Below, piece after piece: positions 1-7,213 of a stretch of DNA of 64,000 nucleotides. The notes beneath the pieces were generated by a model that saw only the letters and a program-made list of their open reading frames with translations, was not told where the DNA came from and searched no databases. Source of the stretch: Streptomyces sp. BK208 (GTDB lineage: Bacteria; Actinomycetota; Actinomycetes; Streptomycetales; Streptomycetaceae); the NCBI RefSeq assembly GCF_004364245.1, contig NZ_SOAV01000019.1, positions 1-64,000 of the forward strand. Direction: 5' to 3'. Within the stretch, counting starts at the first letter, position 1; each line of letters opens with the position of its first letter. The translations under genes were made by a program, and so were the position numbers.

Positions 1-272
1 GTCGGGGTGATCCGCACCGCGTACGGGTTGGGGCCCGCCGTCGCGTCCGGCGTGCGCGGCGGGGCGAAGGTCAGCTCCACGGTGCCGGTCGTCCCCGGAT
101 ACAGCCGCAGGGTCTGCGGCTCCACCGTCGTCCAGGGCGCGATGTCCCCGACCGGCTCGAACCGGTACTCGTCCACCACGTCACCGGTATTGCGCACCCT
201 CAGGCGCACCCGGGTACTGCTGCCGGGGTCCACGGTCGCGGACGCGGGCTCCAGGGAAGTCCACAGGCTCAT
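1..272 (-). CDS. CIS-cluster 'hydrolytic' protein, N-terminal part
   Basis: The reading frame starts with ATG at 270-272 and runs off the left edge, so only about 90 residues are visible. The visible part begins MSLWTSLEPASATVDPG and has the alternating polar/hydrophobic pattern of an immunoglobulin-like beta sandwich (NTGDVVDEYRFEP, GTVELTF). In Streptomyces CIS loci a protein with this start is usually annotated as a hydrolytic protein; I see no catalytic motif in the visible part. It lies 15 bp downstream of the DUF4157 gene on the same strand, so it is probably in the same operon and CIS-associated. The function is unproven. Confidence 0.65.
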   Translation of the reverse strand, partial: MSLWTSLEPASATVDPGSSTRVRLRVRNTGDVVDEYRFEPVGDIAPWTTVEPQTLRLYPGTTGTVELTFAPPRTPDATAGPNPYAVRITP

Positions 273-287
273 CGGATCCGTACCGTT

Positions 288-962
288 CTACTCCGTGTCG
301 TCCTCGTGGTCCGCGGCCGCTCTCTGGACGGCGACGGACGGGGCGACCTCGTGCCCGGCCTTGAAGGCCGCCGAGTCGTTCACCGCCGCGACCTCGGAGC
401 CCTGCCCGGGGTCCGTGACGGCGGGGCCGCCGGCACCGCTCCGGCTGCCCGTCTCCGTGATGCCCCTGCTGTTCTTGTCGAGGTGGCTGGCCTCGTGGGC
501 GAGGATCCCCTCGTTGCCGATGGCGGACGGACCGAGGTACACGTCCATGCCGATCGTCATGGCCTCGGCGCCCATGGCCGCCGTCGCGCGCTGGGCGACG
601 GGGTCGGCGTGCACGCGCGCGTGGGCGAGGTTGGGGTTCTGGTAGAACGTCGTCGCCTTGGCGAGGAAGGACCCGGGGAGCGGCGAGCTGGGCGTGTTCT
701 GCGCGGCGGCCAGCAACTGGCTCTGCCCCTCCGGGCTCCGGTCGTCGATCCCGTCGTGCCCGCACCCGGCGCCGTGCTGGTGCGTGTCCCGGCCGATGAC
801 GCGCTGGACGGCGTTGTTGCCCGCGGAACCCTGGAGGGCCAGGACCGTCGCGGGGCTCATCGGTCCGCCGCTCACCGCGGTGGTGGGCGCGGTCACGGCC
901 CGGTGCGGAGCCCGAGCACCCCGCACGGCCTTCTGCTCGGTGGCTTCCTCGTGCGCGCGCAC
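288..962 (-). CDS. DUF4157 (eCIS core domain) zincin-like protein
   Basis: A 224-residue protein. The GTG start at 960-962 is preceded by GGGAG about 5 nt upstream; longer forms would run into the neighbouring gene. A short N-terminal segment holds a Q-x-x-A-G-N-x-A-V motif and AVQRVIGR at about residues 44-58. The central DUF4157 domain carries HEASH at 156-160, which fits the HExxH zinc-protease pattern, and a second VQRA lies near the C terminus (about 211). DUF4157 proteins are known markers of extracellular-type CIS loci and are often toxins or cargo. Whether this one is cargo, a processing protease or a loading factor is inference. The 125-bp gap from the coiled-coil gene and the 15-bp gap to the next gene suggest one operon. 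Confidence 0.8.
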   Translation of the reverse strand: MRAHEEATEQKAVRGARAPHRAVTAPTTAVSGGPMSPATVLALQGSAGNNAVQRVIGRDTHQHGAGCGHDGIDDRSPEGQSQLLAAAQNTPSSPLPGSFLAKATTFYQNPNLAHARVHADPVAQRATAAMGAEAMTIGMDVYLGPSAIGNEGILAHEASHLDKNSRGITETGSRSGAGGPAVTDPGQGSEVAAVNDSAAFKAGHEVAPSVAVQRAAADHEDDTE

Positions 963-1087
963 CCTGCTCCCTTCGACGCCGGACGTCCGGCCACCAGCCT
1001 TACCGGAGCGTCCCCGCCGCCGACAGGTCCGTGAGGGCAACGCCGGGGGCAGCACGGCGGCGTCGCCCCCGACCCGGCGGGGAGCGC

Positions 1088-4060
1088 TCAGACCGAGGCG
1101 AGCTGTTTGGCGATCGCCTCTTCCCATTCCGTCTGCTTCTCGGGGTCGTTGAGCGACGCCAGCCACTCGTCCTCGGACTGGTTGTGCTTGTCCGGACCGC
1201 ACTTGAGGGACTTGAGGAAGGCGCGCGTCTCCTCCCGCACGTCATCGGGCACGTTCCTGCTCGCCGGGACGGCCGGGCCGGCCGCGAGCGCGTAGATCTC
1301 CTGGGCCCTGAGCTGCCGCTTCCCCTGCTTGATGGAGTGCGTCACCATGAACGCCTCCTTCCACGCGTCGCGCTTCCTGCCGCCCTGCCCGTCCTTGGAC
1401 ATCACGGGCGCCTCGGGATCCGGCGTCCCTTCCTGCGGCAGGGTGGTACGGGCGTACCTCTCGGGTTCCCGTACCGAGGTGTAGCGCTTCCTGCCCTTCT
1501 TCACGGCCTTCTTGACGGCGAGTCCGCCCAGGGCCGCCGCCGTCGCGCCGCCCGCCACAGCCGGCGCGATCCCTCCGGAGACCGCCCCGGCGGCGGCCGC
1601 GATCGCCAGGCTGCCGGCGGCGGTGCGCGCGACGTTGCCGCCCAGGTTGGTGGCGCGGTGCCGGAGTTTCCTCTTCTTCTTGTCCACCGCGTAGTCCCGT
1701 GCGGCGGCCAGGTGCCCCATCAGTTCCTGCCTGAGTCCCTCGATGCGGGCACGTTCGTCCCCGACCGCCCGCAGGGCCTCCGCGTCGGCGCCGGCCGGAG
1801 CGGCTGCCAGGGTGACCGATCCCTGCGCCAGCCGGTCGCTGGCCGTCCCCAGCTCGTTCAGTACGTCCTGGAGCTTGCGGTCGCGCTTCGCGACCACCCC
1901 CTTGAAGTGCTCCTTCAGCTCCTTGCGCCGGGCATGGGTGTCCTTGAGGACCTTCACGTCGCGGGCGGCGATCAGGGTGGAGAACGTCATGGTGAGGGCG
2001 CCGCCGGCGTCCCCGAGCGCCGCCACTCCCGCCATGTCCTTGGCGGTCCTGATGCTGTTGTCGGTGATCTTCACGGCGTCGTTGACGGTCATGAGGGAGT
2101 TCGTCGTCAGACCCAGGGGCTTGCCCACCCAGTTCTTGCGGTGCGCGTGGGAGGCGGGTCCCGATTCATGGCGTTTGCCGGCCGCGTCCTTGAGCGCCGC
2201 CACGTCGTTCACGGCGCCGGTGGCGTCGCTGATGAGGTTGACCGGGTTCTCGGCGTTCTGCTGCAGCACGGTGCCGTGCAGCCGCCCGGTGTCCCCGGTC
2301 TTCGACGCCTCCGCCCGCAGCACTCCGCCGGGCGGCGCGCTGCCGCGGAGGATCGCCGTGTCGGGGCCGTCGACCCACGGCTTGACCTTGGCCGCGACCT
2401 TCTTGGCCGCGTGCCCGACCCCGTTGGCCGCACGCTCGGCGCCCTTCACGACGCGATCGGCGCCCTTGCGCAGGGCCGTGCCCGCTCCGGAGGCGTCGGC
2501 CGGCCCGGCCTCGTCGGTCGGCCCGGCGGCCTGTGCCGTGCTCTTCCCTCCGGCCTCGGCCGCGCTCTTCTTCGCTGCCTCCTGCGTGCTCTTCTTCGCG
2601 GCCTCGGCCGCCTTCTCGTCCGCGGCCTTCTGCTCCGCCTCCCTGGCCGCCTTCGCCGCGGTCAGCGCCGCGGTCGCCCCGGTCTGCTCCGTCCCCCGGG
2701 CCGCCTGCGTCCGGGCCGCGCCCGCCGCGCTCCGCTGTGCGCCGGCCGCGATGCCCGCCTGCTCCAGCTCCAGCGCGCGGGCCGACTCGGCCTGCTGCCG
2801 CAGCTCCGTCGCGGTCCGCGCGTACGTCTCCGCGTCGCCCCGGGCCTTCTCGGCCTTCTTCAGCGCCTCGGCCGCGGTCTTCCGGTGTTCCGCCGCCTCG
2901 TGTTCGGCCTCGCCGCGCTCCTTCGCCGCGGCGTCGGCCTCCTTGTCCCGCAGCGCTGCCAGGTCCCTGGCCTTCTCCGCCTGCTCCTGCGCCGTCCTGC
3001 GGGTCTCGGCCCAGTCCTCCGCCTCGCGCTCGGCCTCCGACCGCGACGCGTCGGCGCCCGTGGCCTCCTCGCCCCGCTCACGGGCCTCCCGTTCGGCGTC
3101 CCCCGCCTGCCGCAGTGCGCGGGCCGCCTGCTCGGCCCACTTCGCCACGCTCTTCGCGACCTCGCCCTCGGCCTCCGCCTCGGCCTCGGCCCTGGCGGCC
3201 TGCTGCAGTGCCTGGTCCTCGGCCCCCGCCTTCGCCTTCGCCGCGGCCTCGGCGGCCTTCTGCTCGCGGCCGGCCTCCTCGGCCTGCCTCGTCAGCTCGG
3301 CCACCCTGGCTTCGGCGGCCTTCTGCTTCTTCCTGGCCTCCTCGGCCTTCTCGGTGAACTCGGCCACCCTGGCCGCGGCGAGCCCGCGCTCCCGCTCCGC
3401 CGCCTCGGCCTGCCGGGTGAACTCCTGCTCCCGGGCGCGGGCCTCGTCGGCCGCCGAGCGTTTCTCCACCTCGGTCTCCTGGTGCGTCCGGGCCCTGCCC
3501 TCGGCCGCCCGCCGGTCCCCCGACGCCCTGCCGGCCGCCTCGGTGTGGTGGTGCGCCGCCTCCAGCGACGTCGTCCGCCCGCGTTCCGCGCTCTCGGCCT
3601 CCTCCGTGAGCCGCTCCGCCTCGCCCCGGGCCGCCGCCGCCTTCCTGCGCGACTCGACCACCTCACCGGACGACTTCCACACCTCGGCCTCGGCCCCGGC
3701 GCGTGCCAGTGACGCGGCCGCGACGTTCGCCTTCTGCGCCGCCACCTCGTCCACGGCCGCCCGCCGCTCGGTCGTCGCGGCCTCTTCCCGGCCCGTCCCG
3801 CCGCCCGTGCCCGCGGTCTCCGTCACCGGGATGATCCGCAGGTCGTCCGCCGACGACGAGGTGGTCGCGGGGAGCTGCGCCGTACCGGAGGCGCGCTGGA
3901 CGGCCGTACCCGCTCCGCCCCGGATCGCCGAAGCGACGGCCCGGTTCCCCGCCTGGGTCTGCCACGCGCCCAGCGGCCCCTGCGGTGACCGGGAGCGGAG
4001 CCGCGCCGCCGGGACGGCATCCGTGCGGCGGGTCTGCGATGCGTGCAAGCGGTCCGACAC
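1088..4060 (-). CDS. 990-residue coiled-coil protein, candidate CIS cargo
   Basis: I recognise no catalytic family. The GTG start at 4058-4060 has a strong AGGAGG 8 nt upstream. Residues 34-57 carry the same short leader as the DUF4157 protein: Q-x-x-A-G-N-x-A-V followed by AVQRA. Residues about 95-545 are almost pure Ala/Glu/Lys/Arg with heptad-like spacing, predicting a long coiled coil. Around 807-848 lies a Gly/Ala-rich hydrophobic stretch that could enter a membrane, followed by a basic patch and a mostly helical C-terminal 120 residues with one Cys. It is divergent from the sheath operon and leads the DUF4157/hydrolytic gene pair. A large translocated effector or structural rod is possible; both are inference. 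Confidence 0.7.
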   Translation of the reverse strand: MSDRLHASQTRRTDAVPAARLRSRSPQGPLGAWQTQAGNRAVASAIRGGAGTAVQRASGTAQLPATTSSSADDLRIIPVTETAGTGGGTGREEAATTERRAAVDEVAAQKANVAAASLARAGAEAEVWKSSGEVVESRRKAAAARGEAERLTEEAESAERGRTTSLEAAHHHTEAAGRASGDRRAAEGRARTHQETEVEKRSAADEARAREQEFTRQAEAAERERGLAAARVAEFTEKAEEARKKQKAAEARVAELTRQAEEAGREQKAAEAAAKAKAGAEDQALQQAARAEAEAEAEGEVAKSVAKWAEQAARALRQAGDAEREARERGEEATGADASRSEAEREAEDWAETRRTAQEQAEKARDLAALRDKEADAAAKERGEAEHEAAEHRKTAAEALKKAEKARGDAETYARTATELRQQAESARALELEQAGIAAGAQRSAAGAARTQAARGTEQTGATAALTAAKAAREAEQKAADEKAAEAAKKSTQEAAKKSAAEAGGKSTAQAAGPTDEAGPADASGAGTALRKGADRVVKGAERAANGVGHAAKKVAAKVKPWVDGPDTAILRGSAPPGGVLRAEASKTGDTGRLHGTVLQQNAENPVNLISDATGAVNDVAALKDAAGKRHESGPASHAHRKNWVGKPLGLTTNSLMTVNDAVKITDNSIRTAKDMAGVAALGDAGGALTMTFSTLIAARDVKVLKDTHARRKELKEHFKGVVAKRDRKLQDVLNELGTASDRLAQGSVTLAAAPAGADAEALRAVGDERARIEGLRQELMGHLAAARDYAVDKKKRKLRHRATNLGGNVARTAAGSLAIAAAAGAVSGGIAPAVAGGATAAALGGLAVKKAVKKGRKRYTSVREPERYARTTLPQEGTPDPEAPVMSKDGQGGRKRDAWKEAFMVTHSIKQGKRQLRAQEIYALAAGPAVPASRNVPDDVREETRAFLKSLKCGPDKHNQSEDEWLASLNDPEKQTEWEEAIAKQLASV

Positions 4061-4389
4061 GGACAACCCCTCCTGACGCGCCGTCACCGTCCCCCGCCCG
4101 CGTGGGGCGGCGCCCCGGTGCGGCGGGACGGCGCACCCCGGAACGGGGCGTGATCGCAAGATGACATTCTGGCGAACTGACACTCGACACACGATGTGAA
4201 GCAGAAACGCCAGGCGTCCACCAGGGGTCCACCGGGGAAAGGCGCCGGAAGGGCCGGGAGTCTGCCCCTACGGGCACGACCGGGGGCAGGGAAGATGCCC
4301 CCGCCCCGGCACCCGGGGACGTTTCGCCGACGGCAACGCGCGCGTGAGGCTGAGGGGCGTCTTGTCTCGTACCCCGAGGAGAGCAGAGC
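4061..4389. promoter_or_regulatory. Divergent promoter region of the two CIS transcription units
   Basis: These 329 bp separate the divergent coiled-coil and sheath genes and must hold promoters for both. No gene fits. The stretch around 4150-4200 is locally AT-richer than its surroundings, as expected for promoters, but I cannot assign confident -35/-10 boxes. The sheath ATG at 4390 is preceded by GAGGAG about 9 nt upstream. Confidence 0.5.
4281..4303. promoter_or_regulatory. Perfect inverted repeat upstream of the sheath gene
   Basis: CGGGGGCA (4281-4288) and TGCCCCCG (4296-4303) form a perfect 8-bp stem with a 7-nt loop, about 87 bp before the sheath start codon. It could be a leader hairpin that modulates expression of this abundant structural protein or an operator. 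There is no T-tract, so a classical terminator is less likely. Confidence 0.45.
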
Positions 4390-5991
4390 ATGCCGTCCTA
4401 CCTGTCACCCGGCGTCTACGTCGAGGAGGTGGCCAGCGGCTCGCGCCCGATCGAGGGAGTGGGCACGTCGGTGGCGGCCTTCGTCGGTCTCGCTCCGACC
4501 GGGCCGCTGAACGAGCCCACGCTCGTGACCAACTGGACGCAGTACGTCGCGGCCTTCGGTGACTTCACCGGCGGGTACTACCTCGCGCACTCCGTCTACG
4601 GGTTCTTCAACAACGGCGGCTCCGCCGCCTACGTCGTCCGGGTCGGCGGCTCGGCCGAGGACGCCGGCGACGACGCGAACGGCACCTCCGCCCCCGCCGC
4701 CGTCACCGGCGCGCCCGCCAAGGCCGCGCTGCCCGCCGCCGAGCCCCGGCAGCTCGGCACGTTCGCCGTGACGGCCACCGCCGCCGGCCAGAGCGGCCCG
4801 CTGACCGTCGAGGTCGCCGACCCCGAGGGCGAGGGCCCGGCCGAGCGCTTCAAGCTGATCGTCAAGGACGGCGACAAGCCGGTCGAGACCTTCGACGTGA
4901 GCGCCAAGAAGGGCAACCGCTCCTACGTCGTCACCCAGGTCAAGGAGCGCTCCAAGCTCATCACCGTGACCGAGGCCGCGCCGGCCGCGCAGCTGGTCCG
5001 GCCGGAGAACCAGACCGTGGCGCTGCCCGCGCCGCCGGCCGCCGCCCCCGCCGTCCCGGCCGGGCAGGCCGAGAGCGCGCAGGCCGGCCCGACCCAGTAC
5101 ATCGGCGACTCCTCGGACCGCACCGGCTTCGGCGGCCTGGAGGCGATCGACGAGATCTCCATGGTCGCGGTGCCCGACCTGATGGCCGCCTACCAGCGCG
5201 GCGCGATCGACCTGGAGGCCGTCAAGGCCGTCCAGCTCGGCCTCATAGCCCACTGCGAGCTGATGGGCGACCGCGTCGCCATCATCGACCCGCCGCCCAG
5301 CCAGAACGCCCGTCAGATCCGCGTCTGGCGCCAGGAGACCGCCGGTTACGACTCCAAGTACGCGGCCCTGTACTACCCCTGGATCAAGTCCTTCGACCCG
5401 GCCACCGGCCAGTCCCGCCTGGTCCCGCCGAGCGGCCACGTCGCCGGCATCTGGGCCCGCAACGACGCCGAGCGCGGCGTGCACAAGGCCCCCGCCAACG
5501 AGGTCGTCCGCGGCGCCGTGGACCTGGAGCTGCAGATCACCCGCGGCGAGCAGGACCTGCTCAACCCGATCGGCGTCAACTGCATCCGCTCCTTCCCCGG
5601 CCGCGGCATCCGCGTCTGGGGCGCGCGCACCCTCTCCTCCGACCCGGCGTGGCGCTACCTGAACATCCGCCGGTACTTCAACTACCTGGAGGAGTCGATC
5701 CTGATCGGCACCCAGTGGGTGGTGTTCGAGCCGAACGACCACAACCTCTGGGCCCGCATCCGCCGCAACATCTCCGCGTTCCTGGTCAACGAGTGGCGCA
5801 GCGGAGCCCTGTTCGGCCAGAGCCCCTCCGAGGCGTACTACGTCAAGTGCGACGAGGAGACCAACCCGCCGGAGTCGGTGGACCTCGGCCGCGTCGTGTG
5901 CGAGATCGGCATCGCACCGGTCAAGCCCGCCGAGTTCGTGATCTTCCGGCTGGCCCAGTTCTCCAGCGGCGGCGGGGAGCTGGAGGAGTAG
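4390..5991 (+). CDS. cis2: CIS contractile sheath protein
   Basis: A 533-residue phage-tail-sheath family protein. The N terminus SYLSPGVYVEEV (3-14) is the typical sheath start that donates the inter-subunit strand, and the last 200 residues (RTLSSDPAWRYLNIRR, NYLEESI, FEPNDHNLW) are the conserved C-terminal core. Residues about 95-230 are Ala/Pro-rich and variable, as for the surface insertion of other sheaths. Sheath subunits polymerise round the inner tube and contract to drive it out. It is first in the plus-strand CIS operon, 99 bp before the tube gene. In Streptomyces such particles have been reported free in the cytoplasm. The symbol follows Streptomyces CIS naming from memory. Confidence 0.95.
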   Translation: MPSYLSPGVYVEEVASGSRPIEGVGTSVAAFVGLAPTGPLNEPTLVTNWTQYVAAFGDFTGGYYLAHSVYGFFNNGGSAAYVVRVGGSAEDAGDDANGTSAPAAVTGAPAKAALPAAEPRQLGTFAVTATAAGQSGPLTVEVADPEGEGPAERFKLIVKDGDKPVETFDVSAKKGNRSYVVTQVKERSKLITVTEAAPAAQLVRPENQTVALPAPPAAAPAVPAGQAESAQAGPTQYIGDSSDRTGFGGLEAIDEISMVAVPDLMAAYQRGAIDLEAVKAVQLGLIAHCELMGDRVAIIDPPPSQNARQIRVWRQETAGYDSKYAALYYPWIKSFDPATGQSRLVPPSGHVAGIWARNDAERGVHKAPANEVVRGAVDLELQITRGEQDLLNPIGVNCIRSFPGRGIRVWGARTLSSDPAWRYLNIRRYFNYLEESILIGTQWVVFEPNDHNLWARIRRNISAFLVNEWRSGALFGQSPSEAYYVKCDEETNPPESVDLGRVVCEIGIAPVKPAEFVIFRLAQFSSGGGELEE

Positions 5992-6090
5992 CGGGCCCCG
6001 CGCCCGCCGCCTCCGCACGGCTCCCGCGCGCCGCCCGGAGCGGCCGCCCCGCACGCCAACGTCAAGCAGCGTCAGAAGGACAGCGAACAC

Positions 6091-6537
6091 ATGAGTCTCA
6101 ACCCGGGTGACTCCCTCACTTCACACAATTTCGGTCTGCAGATCGACGGTGTGATGATCGAGTACCTCTCCGAGGTCAACGGCATCACCCTCGAGCAGGA
6201 CGTCATCAAGTACCCGCAGAACAACGGCGCGACCGGCAAGCTCGAGATCGCCGTGATGCCGGGCTCCGCGAAGGACGGGTCCTGCACCGTCGTCCGCGGT
6301 ATGACGCAGTCGTCCGCGTTCACCCAGTGGATCAACGACTCGCTGGAGGGCCGGATGTCCTCCGCCCGCAAGAACGCCTCGATCATCGTGATGGACTACG
6401 AGGACAACCCGGTCAAGCGGTACAACCTGCGCAACGCCTGGTGCAGCAAGCTGGACATGAGCCCGGTGAAGGCGGGCGAGGCCTCCGCGCTGACCGAGAC
6501 CGTCACCATCGTGTTCGAAGAACTGGTCATCGAGTAA
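6091..6537 (+). CDS. cis1a: CIS inner tube protein
   Basis: A 148-residue protein of the phage tail tube (gp19-like) family: HNFGLQIDGVMIEYLSEVNGI at the N terminus and the strand pair KRYNLRNAWCSKLDMSP / ALTETVTIVFEELVIE at the C terminus are typical. It forms stacked hexamer rings inside the sheath. The gene follows the sheath, as in AFP/PVC-type systems. Its TAA stop overlaps the ATG of the next gene (TAATG), indicating translational coupling. A second, more divergent tube protein is encoded at 11609, so this copy is the likely main tube subunit. Confidence 0.93.
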   Translation: MSLNPGDSLTSHNFGLQIDGVMIEYLSEVNGITLEQDVIKYPQNNGATGKLEIAVMPGSAKDGSCTVVRGMTQSSAFTQWINDSLEGRMSSARKNASIIVMDYEDNPVKRYNLRNAWCSKLDMSPVKAGEASALTETVTIVFEELVIE

Positions 6538-7055
6538 TGCGGCGCACGGCTGCCAAGGCACCCGCGGCGGCACCCCAGACCGCGGCGGCGGGAGCGGACT
6601 TCCCCCGTTCGGCTCCCGCCGCCGCACCGGCGGACACGCCCGCCGGGCCTCCGGCGCCCCCCGTCGAGGCGGCGCCGCGGCGGGAGTTGCGGACCGAGTT
6701 CCCCTTCGAGCTGCCGCGCGGGTACGTCGACGACGCGGGCACCGTCCACCGGGACGGTGTGATGCGCCTGTCGACGGCCCGGGACGAGCTGATCCCGCTG
6801 CGCGACGTGCGGGTGCAGGAGAACCCGGCGTACCTGTCGGTGGTCCTGCTCGGCCGGGTCATCACCCGGCTGGGCACGCTGCCCTCGGTGCACGACGGCA
6901 TCGTGGAGAACATGTTCGCCTCCGACCTGGCGTTCCTCCAGGACTTCTACCGCCAGATCAACGCGGAGGGGCACACCCGCGCGGCCGTCGCCTGCCCGCA
7001 CTGCTCGGAGGCCTTCGAGGTGGAACTCGGCGGGAGCCGCCTGGGGGAATCGTGA
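6537..7055 (+). CDS. Tail-assembly-chaperone-like CIS protein
   Basis: A 172-residue protein whose ATG overlaps the tube stop codon. Residues 1-50 are Ala/Pro-rich; the rest (FELPRGYVDDAGTVHR, MRLSTARDELIPLRD, VVLLGRVITRLG) resembles Mu gp41-type tail assembly chaperones. A CPHC pair near the C terminus is followed by SEAFEVEL; a single CxxC may bind metal through dimerisation. Its place between tube and a very long gene matches the chaperone slot of phage tail operons. The family assignment is from pattern reading, not a search. Its last codons overlap the next gene by 4 nt. Confidence 0.65.
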   Translation: MRRTAAKAPAAAPQTAAAGADFPRSAPAAAPADTPAGPPAPPVEAAPRRELRTEFPFELPRGYVDDAGTVHRDGVMRLSTARDELIPLRDVRVQENPAYLSVVLLGRVITRLGTLPSVHDGIVENMFASDLAFLQDFYRQINAEGHTRAAVACPHCSEAFEVELGGSRLGES

Positions 7056-7210
7056 CGTACGCGACCGACCGGCTGCACGAGGAGATCGCGTACGTCGCCT
7101 ACCACTTCCACTGGAGCCTGGAGGCGATCCTGGACCTGGAACACCAGGACCGCCGCCGGTACACGGACCAGATCGCGTCCCTCGTGACGCGTGGCACGTC
7201 GGAGGGCTGA
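7052..7210 (+). CDS. DUF6760-type small CIS protein
   Basis: A 52-residue protein starting at GTG 7052, overlapping the previous stop as GTGA and ending 3 bp before the next gene. It begins VTYATDRLHEEIAYVAYHFHW and is rich in charged and aromatic residues (EEIAYVAYHFHW, DLEHQDRRRY), likely all helical. The sequence looks like the short DUF6760 proteins found in actinobacterial CIS loci (from memory). It is in the -1 frame relative to the upstream gene, so it could be made separately or as a frameshift fusion, like the phage G/GT chaperones. Function unknown; a role in assembly of the tube or long protein is inferred from position. Confidence 0.75.
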   Translation: MTYATDRLHEEIAYVAYHFHWSLEAILDLEHQDRRRYTDQIASLVTRGTSEG

Positions 7211-7213
7211 TCG

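Noticed and set aside
1031..3712. Long plus-strand open frame opposite the coiled-coil gene
   Set aside because: Antisense shadow created by GC-rich third positions; repetitive Leu/Arg/Gly content and no ribosome site, while the minus strand gives a coherent coiled coil.
6947..7060. CPHC motif read as a full zinc finger
   Set aside because: Only one CxxC is present, so a classical zinc ribbon is not supported.
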